In this document: in pieces, positions 1 to 5,312 of the stretch
Numbering within the stretch: the first letter of the stretch is position 1
How the letters are laid out: each line of letters begins with the position of its first letter
From: CAYQDF01 sp964416175
Lineage (GTDB): Bacteria > Chloroflexota > Anaerolineae > Anaerolineales > UBA4823
Reading direction: 5' to 3'
NCBI GenBank assembly: GCA_964416175.1
Contig: CAYQDF010000136.1
Location: 1 to 7,966 of the forward strand
DNA length: 7,966 nucleotides
Notes under the pieces: model-generated
Told to the model about the DNA's origin: nothing
Database searches by the model: none
The model's input: only the letters and a program-made list of their open reading frames with translations
Program-made: the position numbers and the translations under genes

Positions 1-1
1 C

Positions 2-574
2 TTCCTGGTCGAAAGCGGCATGATGGAGGAAGGGTTCGTCTTTTTCCTGTTCGTGGTGGGGATCGCTTCGATTGGGACCATGTGGGTTGGCTGGATCCTG
101 GTCAGAGATCCGGTGAAAAGCCGGCGGATCGCCTTCAAACTGGCGAAGGTGTGGAACCGTTTTGGGGGACGCTTCCGATACTTTGGCCAGGATTACATCG
201 AAGAACGTTTGACTTACTTCCAGACCAACCTGAGCCACTATCACAGCTCGGTGCTGTGGAAGCTCCCCCTGGCGGCCTATGGCAAGGTATTCCTTGATGT
301 CCTGTGCCTTGGTGCCAGCTTCCGCATGTTCCATTATGGCATCTCCCCCTCCACCCTGTTCATCGGATATGGGCTGGTGCTGACGTTCAGCGGGATGGGT
401 GCACTGCCCGGGGGATTGGGCATGACGGACGCCATGGTGCCCATTATCTTTTCATGGCTGAGGGTCCCAGGCTCCGTGGCGATCGCCGCTGGCCTCACTT
501 ACCGACTGATCGCCTTCTGGCTGGTCAGATTTGTCGGCTACATCAGCTGGCTGGTCCTGGAGCGAAAGAGATGA
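2..574 (+). CDS. PF03706-type (LPG synthase TM / flippase-like) membrane protein, C-terminal part
   Basis: The frame is open to the window edge, so the gene starts upstream; the first internal Met (position 20) is not a credible start. The visible 190 residues are hydrophobic, with about five membrane segments: one at the beginning, one around LPLAAYGKVFLDVLCLGASF, one around the following GISPSTLF stretch, and two near the end. The hallmark is the loop PGGLGMTDA (codons from 407) followed by a helix and TYRLIAFWL, which matches the C-terminal pattern of the UPF0104/PF03706 family. That family includes the flippase half of MprF and AglD-like proteins, which handle or flip lipid-linked substrates in the cytoplasmic membrane. 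The substrate cannot be read from this fragment. The stop codon overlaps the next start (ATGA, 571-574), so the two genes are probably translationally coupled. The family call is fairly secure; a role in lipid or glycan export is inference. Confidence 0.75.
   Translation, partial: FLVESGMMEEGFVFFLFVVGIASIGTMWVGWILVRDPVKSRRIAFKLAKVWNRFGGRFRYFGQDYIEERLTYFQTNLSHYHSSVLWKLPLAAYGKVFLDVLCLGASFRMFHYGISPSTLFIGYGLVLTFSGMGALPGGLGMTDAMVPIIFSWLRVPGSVAIAAGLTYRLIAFWLVRFVGYISWLVLERKR
559..562 (+). promoter_or_regulatory. Shine-Dalgarno GGAG deciding the start at 571
   Basis: GGAG lies 8 nt before the ATG at 571, inside the end of the preceding gene. It supports 571 as the start of the spermidine-synthase-like gene. 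The same frame is open back to an ATG at 304, but that extension lies wholly inside the upstream coding region and reads as non-hydrophobic, Trp/His/Pro/Arg-rich shadow sequence. Confidence 0.75.
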
Positions 575-2139
575 ACCAGTCACCGGTCCGGCGGTATCTG
601 TATTTTGCCGTCTTCGCCGCGGGGATGACGACCCTGGCTGTTGAGCTGAGCGCATCGCGGCTGTTGGGGAATGTCTTTGGGACCAGCAATCTGGTCTGGG
701 CGAGCATCATCGGGTTGATCCTGATCTACCTTACGGCGGGCTACTTTTTAGGCGGGCGGTGGGCAGACAGATCGCCCCGCCCGCAGATCATGTATTCTGT
801 CATGGCGTGGGGAGCCTTTCTGATCGGCGTGGCTGCGGTCGTCGCCGCGCCCGTGCTCCGGGTGGCCGCGGATGCCTTCGATCAGCTCCAGCTGGGGATC
901 CTGTTCGGATCCTTCGCGGGAGTGCTCATCCTTTTCAGCCTGCCCGTGACCCTGCTCGGCACGATCTCTCCCTTCGCCATTCGCCTGGCAATCAGCGATG
1001 CCGAGCACGCTGGAACGGTCTCCGGTCGCATTTATGCCATCGCCACGCTGGGATCCTTCGTCGGGACTTTCTTGCCTGTTCTGGTCTTTATCCCTACCAT
1101 CGGCACCACGCGCACTTTTTTGGCGTTCAGCCTGTTCCTGACCCTGGTCGCCATCGTTGGGATGGGGTTGTCCGTCAGCTGGAAAATGGCCCTCGCCTGG
1201 GCATGGATGCCCGTCCTGATTATCATTTTTGCCCTGTCAGGCTGGCGGGCGGGGATCAAGACCGCCGCCGGGCAGATCTACGAAAGCGAGTCGGCATATA
1301 ACTACATCCAGGTGATCGAGCGCGATGGCTACCGCTATCTGCGATTGAACGAGGGGCAGGGAGTCCATTCTGCGTATCATCCGACCGAAGTGATGATCTA
1401 CGGTCCCTGGCTGGAGTTCCTGGCTGCCCCTTTTTTTAACCTTCCTCCGTTCTCACCGCGCGAGGTTGACAGCCTGGCGATCGTCGGCCTGGCTGCCGGG
1501 ACGACCGCCCGGCTGGCGACGGCGGCGTTCGGACCGATTCTTATCGATGGCTTTGAGATCGATCCTGAGATCATCGAAGTTGGCCGAGCGTATTTCGACA
1601 TGAACCTGCCGAACCTGAACGCCAACGCCCTGGATGGGCGGTGGGGGTTGGAGCACAGCCAGCGGCGCTATTCGATCATCGCCGTCGACGCCTATCGGCC
1701 TCCATATATCCCCTGGCATCTGACGACCCGTGAGTTCTTCGCGAACGCAAAAGAACATCTCCAGGTGGATGGGGTCCTGGCTATCAATGTGGGTCGTGCG
1801 CCGGAGGACAGGCGGCTGGTGGCTGCAATGACCAGCACCCTGCTGGCTGTTTTCCCGTCCGTGCATCTGGCCGACGTCCCTGGGACATATAACACGATCA
1901 TATACGCCACAAACCAACCCACGGCGCCGGAATACCTGCATCAGAACCTGATGCGCCTGTTCCAGGAGGCGGGGACGAGCCCGGTGCTGCTCGAAGCTCT
2001 CAAGATCGCAGCCCTCAACCTGCAGCCCGTGCCGGTCAGCGAGACAGTGTTCACCGACGACCTGGCACCGGTGGAGTGGATCACCAATAACATGGTGCTG
2101 CGGTTTCTTCTGTTTGGTGACCTGGAGGCGGTGCAATGA
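571..2139 (+). CDS. Membrane-anchored spermidine synthase-like protein (fused MFS/SpeE type)
   Basis: This 522-residue protein has two parts. Residues about 10-224 contain roughly seven hydrophobic helices (near 10-30, 41-60, 77-97, 108-130, 155-175, 181-200 and 207-224) with the family signature ELSASRLLGNVFG and a GYFLGGRWADR loop. Residues about 235-522 form a Rossmann fold of the spermidine-synthase superfamily: ESAYNYIQV at 239, glycine loop GLAAGTTAR at 306-314, EID at 329-331, DGR at 355-357, DAY at 373-375, HLTTREFF at 383-390, and the C-terminal TDDLAPVEW at 495-503. In classical SpeE the glycine loop is GGGDGG and the active site reads D-x-x-D-P. Here the loop has no Asp, and the second Asp position is Arg376, so putrescine aminopropylation is doubtful although Asp373 is kept. 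It may bind decarboxylated AdoMet, AdoMet or another small substrate at the inner membrane face. The gene overlaps both neighbours by ATGA and has GGAG 8 nt upstream. Confidence 0.85.
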   Translation: MNQSPVRRYLYFAVFAAGMTTLAVELSASRLLGNVFGTSNLVWASIIGLILIYLTAGYFLGGRWADRSPRPQIMYSVMAWGAFLIGVAAVVAAPVLRVAADAFDQLQLGILFGSFAGVLILFSLPVTLLGTISPFAIRLAISDAEHAGTVSGRIYAIATLGSFVGTFLPVLVFIPTIGTTRTFLAFSLFLTLVAIVGMGLSVSWKMALAWAWMPVLIIIFALSGWRAGIKTAAGQIYESESAYNYIQVIERDGYRYLRLNEGQGVHSAYHPTEVMIYGPWLEFLAAPFFNLPPFSPREVDSLAIVGLAAGTTARLATAAFGPILIDGFEIDPEIIEVGRAYFDMNLPNLNANALDGRWGLEHSQRRYSIIAVDAYRPPYIPWHLTTREFFANAKEHLQVDGVLAINVGRAPEDRRLVAAMTSTLLAVFPSVHLADVPGTYNTIIYATNQPTAPEYLHQNLMRLFQEAGTSPVLLEALKIAALNLQPVPVSETVFTDDLAPVEWITNNMVLRFLLFGDLEAVQ

Positions 2140-2849
2140 GTCGGAGGACTGCGTTGACGACAAATCAGAATGCGGGATTGTTCTTCAATTTGCTGGGTTG
2201 GCTGGTGACGATCCTGGTTCCGCCGGCGCTCGTTCTATCAGCTGTCCGGTTACTGCTAACACCTGTATATATCAACATCGAATACCGCACGCCGAACTTC
2301 CCGCCCGATCCTTACGGGTTCACCAGGGAAGACCGCCTGTATTGGTCGCGGATCGCGCTGGATTACCTGCTGAACGATGAGGAGATATCCTTCCTTGGGG
2401 AGCTGCGGTTCGAGGACGGGTCGCCGGTCTATAACGAGCGTGAGCTGCGGCACATGGTGGATGTTAAGGAAGTCGTCCAGTCATCGCTGATCGTGTGGTA
2501 CGCTACGTTGGGCGGGCTGCTGCTCCTCGATTTGTGGGCCTGGCGTGGGAGATGGTGGGAGCAATTCCGGCTGGGGATGGTCAGGGGAGGGAACCTGACC
2601 CTGATCTTGATCGGCCTGGCGATCGCAGCGGTGCTGGTTGGATTCAGCGTGTTTTTTATTTTCTTCCACCAGGTGTTTTTCGAATCTGGGACCTGGATGT
2701 TCCGCTTCTCAGACACCTTGATCCGGCTTTTCCCGGAAAGATTCTGGCGAGACACATTCCTGGCTGTTGCGGCGCTTACTCTGGCTGGGGGGCTGCTGAT
2801 CAGGGTGGGTTTCCGCGAGAAAAAAACGCCGCCGGAGACGGCGGCGTGA
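2136..2849 (+). CDS. DUF1461/TIGR01906 membrane protein, Lit-like (lipoprotein transacylase family)
   Basis: This 237-residue protein has four predicted membrane helices (about 17-42, 113-133, 152-178 and 206-224). A soluble segment of about 70 residues between helices 1 and 2 contains TREDRLYW, LDYLLNDE and HMVDVKEV (His106). Helix 3 ends in FFHQVFF (His178), followed by WMFRFSDTLIRLFPERFWRD. The HMxDVK and FHxxFF...D..I.LFPE patterns are those of DUF1461. Characterised Firmicutes members (Lit) move an acyl chain within lipoproteins to make lyso-form lipoproteins, and two conserved histidines are implicated there. Both histidines are present here. The start is supported by GGAGG 7 nt upstream, within the end of the previous gene, and the ATG overlaps the preceding stop (ATGA, 2136-2139). 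The last ten codons (EKKTPPETAA) coincide with a terminator hairpin for the opposite strand. Family membership is well supported; the enzymatic role in this organism is inferred from homology. Confidence 0.75.
   Translation: MSRRTALTTNQNAGLFFNLLGWLVTILVPPALVLSAVRLLLTPVYINIEYRTPNFPPDPYGFTREDRLYWSRIALDYLLNDEEISFLGELRFEDGSPVYNERELRHMVDVKEVVQSSLIVWYATLGGLLLLDLWAWRGRWWEQFRLGMVRGGNLTLILIGLAIAAVLVGFSVFFIFFHQVFFESGTWMFRFSDTLIRLFPERFWRDTFLAVAALTLAGGLLIRVGFREKKTPPETAA
2820..2846 (-). terminator. Intrinsic terminator of the ABC ATPase-apgM operon
   Basis: CGCCGCCG (2827-2834) and CGGCGGCG (2839-2846) form a perfect 8-bp GC stem with a GAGA loop (UCUC in the minus-strand transcript). On the minus strand the stem is followed at once by seven T residues (complement of A2820-2826). 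This is the classical hairpin plus U-tract arrangement, 22 nt after the apgM stop. It lies wholly inside the 3' coding end of the convergent DUF1461 gene. Read on the plus strand the hairpin has no adjacent U-tract; only a TTTT run follows at 2859-2862. It is therefore a strong terminator for the minus strand only. Confidence 0.85.
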
Positions 2850-2868
2850 TGGGGAAGATTTTACAAAA

Positions 2869-4077
2869 TCAGGCGCCAAACTTATCCAGCCTCCCGGCAT
2901 GCGCCAGGGCGAGTGGGATGGTGTCCAGGGCAGGAAAATTGCCCAAACCGCCGTGTGCGCAGGCTCGTTCGCCGAAGGCGGTCTGATCATCAGGTCTGGC
3001 GGTCTTCGGCGCCCAGAGCAGGAATGGCACCGGGTGCCAGGAGTGGGTGCGAAGCAGCGCCGGGGTGGAGTGATCCCCGGTGATGATCAGCACGTCAGGA
3101 CTCAGATCGAGCAGTCGCGGCAAGGCTGAGTCCACCTGCTCGATGATCTCAGCTTTCCCCCAGAAATCGCCATCCTCGCCTTTGCTGTCGGTCTTCTTGA
3201 TGTGAATGAAGAAGAAATCGAAGTCTTGCCAGACCCGGGAGGCTGCCGTGAACTCATCCTCCGGGGATTCGCCGGGAAAATCAATGACCTGCATCCCTAC
3301 CAGGCTGGCGACGCCCTTGTACATCGGGTAGACAGAGATGCATGCCGGGCGCAGCCCGTATGAATCCTGGAAGGAGGGTAGATTCGGGTCAGTGGCAAAC
3401 CCTCGCAGGGTGAGGCCGTTCGCCTTGGGGTGCCCGTCCAGGGCGCGGCAGGCGCCAGCGATCCACTGGTTGAACAGCTCGGCGGTGCGTTTGGCGCCGG
3501 GAGAGCGGGCCAGAGCTGGAAGGGGAGGGACGCCGACCGCCTGGGGATCGGTATCGGCGATGTCCGGGTCGAGGTGTTCGCCGCGCATCACAACTGCAAA
3601 GCGGTACTCTTTCACGTGGCGGATTTCGGTCTCGACCCCGGGCACTTTCACGCCTTTCAACCGATCGACCAGAGGGATCGCCTCCGCGGTAGAAATGCGA
3701 CCGGCGCGGCGGTCAGAGATATTTCCTGCGGGGTCGAGTGTGCAGAAATTCCCGCGGGCAGCCACGTCGCCGCGCCTGACGCGCAGCCCGACGCCCGCAG
3801 CTTCCAGGACTCCCCGGCCGATCTCGTACTGGAGAGGGTCGTAACCGAAGAGCGCCAGATGCGCCGGTCCAGAGCCGGGTGTGATCCCGGGGCGGATAGG
3901 TGTGGACAATCCGGTCATCCCCTCTGCCGCCAGCCGGTCCATATTCGGTGTGCGGGCAGCTTCCAACTCAGTCGGACCGCCAGGTTCGACAGGCAGCCCA
4001 CCCAGCCCGTCCATGACGATCAGGACGATCCTGGATTGCGATGCGCGCAGCAATGGAGGAAGATATTCGAATGGCAT
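2869..4077 (-). CDS. apgM: 2,3-bisphosphoglycerate-independent phosphoglycerate mutase, ApgM (archaeal) type
   Basis: This cytoplasmic glycolytic/gluconeogenic enzyme interconverts 3- and 2-phosphoglycerate and belongs to the alkaline-phosphatase superfamily. It has 402 residues, normal for ApgM. Visible motifs are the first metal-binding Asp in IVMDGLGG (Asp23), TPNMDRLAAEG at 43-53, the likely phosphoserine nucleophile Ser69 in PGSGPAHLALFGYDP, the KKTDSKGEDGDF block (Asp297 and Glu301), GDH at 334-336, and a late HSWHPVPF with His348. The position that is His in DxxxH of classical iPGM is Glu301 here. The frame is open to 4200, but residues before MPFEYL overlap the ABC gene and look unlike the family, so the ATG at 4077 is chosen. 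No Shine-Dalgarno precedes it. The ABC stop lies 10 nt upstream, so reinitiation is likely. The gene ends at a convergent terminator. Confidence 0.9.
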   Translation of the reverse strand: MPFEYLPPLLRASQSRIVLIVMDGLGGLPVEPGGPTELEAARTPNMDRLAAEGMTGLSTPIRPGITPGSGPAHLALFGYDPLQYEIGRGVLEAAGVGLRVRRGDVAARGNFCTLDPAGNISDRRAGRISTAEAIPLVDRLKGVKVPGVETEIRHVKEYRFAVVMRGEHLDPDIADTDPQAVGVPPLPALARSPGAKRTAELFNQWIAGACRALDGHPKANGLTLRGFATDPNLPSFQDSYGLRPACISVYPMYKGVASLVGMQVIDFPGESPEDEFTAASRVWQDFDFFFIHIKKTDSKGEDGDFWGKAEIIEQVDSALPRLLDLSPDVLIITGDHSTPALLRTHSWHPVPFLLWAPKTARPDDQTAFGERACAHGGLGNFPALDTIPLALAHAGRLDKFGA

Positions 4078-4087
4078 TTCAGGAGCT

Positions 4088-5188
4088 TCAGCGGACGGCT
4101 TTTTCCGTTTCCCGGTCGAAGACGTGCATGTTCGCCATGTTGAAGACGACCTGAATCTGGTCGCCGTAATGAACGCGGGTGCGCGGATCGACGCGGGCAA
4201 CGAAGTTGTGCTCGCCCGAGTTCAGATAGAGGAAGATTTCATTGCCCATCAATTCTGTCACGTCCACGCGGGCTTCGACCGGCTGAGCGACGATCCCTGG
4301 GGGGGCGAACTCGGGGTAGAAGATATCCTCCGGTCGGATCCCGAAAATCACATCCTTGCCTACATAGGGATCGTAAACCCTGTTCCGGTCTTCCGGGATC
4401 TTGACGGCAAAGTGGGTGCTTTGGATATAAAGTGCACCGTCGCCCTGGTTGATCTTGGCAGGGAAGAAGTTCATCGCCGGAGAACCGATGAAACCGGCAA
4501 CAAACAGGTTATCGGGTTTATCGTATAGGTTCTGCGGAGTATCGATCTGCTGGAGAATGCCGGCGTTCATGACGGCGATGCGCGACGCCATGGTCATCGC
4601 TTCCACCTGATCATGGGTCACGTAGATGAAGGTCGTCTCCAGCTGGAGGTGCAGCTTGCTGATATTGGCGCGCGTTTCGACCCGCAGCTTGGCATCCAGG
4701 TTAGAGAGCGGCTCATCAAAGAGAAACACCTTTGGCTCCCGTACGATCGCCCGCCCGACGGCGACCCGCTGGCGCTGACCGCCAGACAGCTGCCGCGGCT
4801 TGCGGTCCAACAGGTTCTCGATGCCCAATATCTGGGCAGCTTCTTCCACCCGCCGTTTGATCTCAGCCTTGGGAGTCTTGCGGAGCTTGAGACCGAATGC
4901 CATGTTGTCATACACGGACATGTGAGGATACAGGGCATATGATTGGAACACCATGGCGATGTCCCGGTCCTTGGGTGGCACGTCGTTGACCACCTGGTCG
5001 CCGATCAAAATTCGTCCTTCTGTGATGTCCTCCAATCCAGCGAGGCAGCGCAGCGCGGTGGACTTCCCGCAGCCTGAAGGTCCAACGAGTACGAGGAATT
5101 CTTTGTCCGTGATCTCGATGTTGAGATCGTTGACGGCGACGACGTCTCCAAACCGCTTTGTGACATGATCATAGGTTACACTTGCCAT
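4088..5188 (-). CDS. ugpC: ABC transporter ATP-binding protein, MalK/UgpC/MsmK family (carbohydrate import)
   Basis: This 366-residue ATPase subunit of a CUT1-type sugar or glycerol-phosphate importer acts as a homodimer on the cytoplasmic face of its permeases. All motifs are intact: Walker A GPSGCGKST (36-44), Q-loop FQSYALYPHMSVYDN (Gln82), signature LSGGQRQR (134-141), Walker B VFLFDEP (154-160), D-loop SNLDAKLR (162-169) and switch His192 in VTHDQVEAM. FIGSPAMNFF (233-242) leads into the C-terminal OB/TOBE regulatory domain (about 240-360), which includes GIRPEDI. Family length is about 370, so it is complete. The frame is open to 5365, but GGAG 8 nt before 5188 and the canonical N-terminus MASVTYDHVTKRFG fix the start. 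No permease or binding-protein genes adjoin it; it may be a shared ATPase for several importers. The symbol denotes the family; the substrate cannot be told from sequence. Confidence 0.93.
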   Translation of the reverse strand: MASVTYDHVTKRFGDVVAVNDLNIEITDKEFLVLVGPSGCGKSTALRCLAGLEDITEGRILIGDQVVNDVPPKDRDIAMVFQSYALYPHMSVYDNMAFGLKLRKTPKAEIKRRVEEAAQILGIENLLDRKPRQLSGGQRQRVAVGRAIVREPKVFLFDEPLSNLDAKLRVETRANISKLHLQLETTFIYVTHDQVEAMTMASRIAVMNAGILQQIDTPQNLYDKPDNLFVAGFIGSPAMNFFPAKINQGDGALYIQSTHFAVKIPEDRNRVYDPYVGKDVIFGIRPEDIFYPEFAPPGIVAQPVEARVDVTELMGNEIFLYLNSGEHNFVARVDPRTRVHYGDQIQVVFNMANMHVFDRETEKAVR

Positions 5189-5196
5189 TGGTACTT

Positions 5197-5203
5197 CTCC
5201 TTT
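5197..5203 (-). promoter_or_regulatory. Shine-Dalgarno AAAGGAG of the ABC ATPase gene
   Basis: On the minus strand AAAGGAG sits 8 nt before the ATG at 5188. It decides this start over in-frame upstream ATGs reaching 5365, which would run through the divergent promoter region and into mutS. Confidence 0.85.
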
Positions 5204-5215
5204 CTGAGCGAATTT

Positions 5216-5244
5216 AGTGACTGGATTATAAACCAAGTGACTTG
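5216..5244. promoter_or_regulatory. Possible operator: two AGTGACT sites, one within the palindrome CAAGTGACTTG
   Basis: AGTGACT occurs at 5216-5222 and again at 5236-5242, centres 20 bp apart (about two helical turns). Each copy is a pseudo-palindrome (AGT-G-ACT), and the second extends to the 11-bp palindrome CAAGTGACTTG (5234-5244). A further half-like CACTTG lies at 5275-5280. The pair brackets the minus-strand TATAAT, covers its predicted start point and touches the -35 of the mutS-facing promoter. This is where a repressor controlling both directions would bind. No regulator gene is in the window, so this is inference from symmetry and position. Confidence 0.35.
5225..5230 (-). promoter_or_regulatory. 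-10 box (TATAAT) of the ABC ATPase-apgM operon
   Basis: A perfect TATAAT is read on the minus strand. It would place the transcription start near 5218 and give a 5' leader of about 30 nt that contains the Shine-Dalgarno. The -35 region at the right spacing is poor: TTCCGT with a 16-bp spacer is the best I can find. This may mean activator dependence or simply a weak promoter. Confidence 0.55.
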
Positions 5245-5269
5245 AAACGGAATAGGTTTTTGGGATAAT
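5242..5269 (+). promoter_or_regulatory. Upstream promoter of mutS (TTGAAA-16-GATAAT, extended -10)
   Basis: TTGAAA (5242-5247) is followed after 16 bp by GATAAT (5264-5269). The -10 is immediately preceded by TGG, which fits the extended -10 pattern TGn. Predicted start is near 5276, giving a leader of about 37 nt for mutS. No purine-rich Shine-Dalgarno is visible in that leader. Confidence 0.6.
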
Positions 5270-5277
5270 CTCGCCAC

Positions 5278-5306
5278 TTGATGATTCGCTGCACTCCGCA
5301 TAAAAT
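5278..5306 (+). promoter_or_regulatory. Proximal mutS promoter giving a leaderless mRNA (TTGATG-17-TAAAAT)
   Basis: TTGATG (5278-5283) is separated by the ideal 17 bp from TAAAAT (5301-5306). Counting the last base of the -10 as -7 places +1 at 5313, exactly the A of the mutS ATG. There is no Shine-Dalgarno before that ATG, and the TAA inside the -10 is an in-frame stop, so no upstream start is possible. All of this fits a leaderless transcript. Confidence 0.55.
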
Positions 5307-5312
5307 GACCGC

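Noticed and set aside
304..570. N-terminal extension of the spermidine-synthase-like gene to an ATG at 304
   Set aside because: It overlaps the coding region of the upstream gene almost entirely and reads as shadow sequence rich in Trp, His and Pro. The ATG at 571 has a Shine-Dalgarno and the ATGA overlap typical of this operon.
1453..2163. Long antisense open frame (236 codons) opposite the spermidine-synthase-like gene
   Set aside because: GC-rich shadow with His/Gln/Arg-rich, low-plausibility protein and no Shine-Dalgarno or recognisable motif.
2857..2870. Perfect inverted repeat GATTTT-AC-AAAATC between the convergent operons as a bidirectional terminator
   Set aside because: The 2-nt loop cannot form; the usable stem is about 5 AT pairs, too weak, with no following U-tract.
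4078..4200. Extension of apgM to an ATG at 4200
   Set aside because: The extra 41 residues overlap the end of the ABC ATPase gene and have no resemblance to ApgM N-termini.
3430..4528. Two long plus-strand open frames (3430-4143 and 3881-4528) opposite apgM and the ABC gene
   Set aside because: Both lie over well-supported minus-strand genes and encode no recognisable domain.
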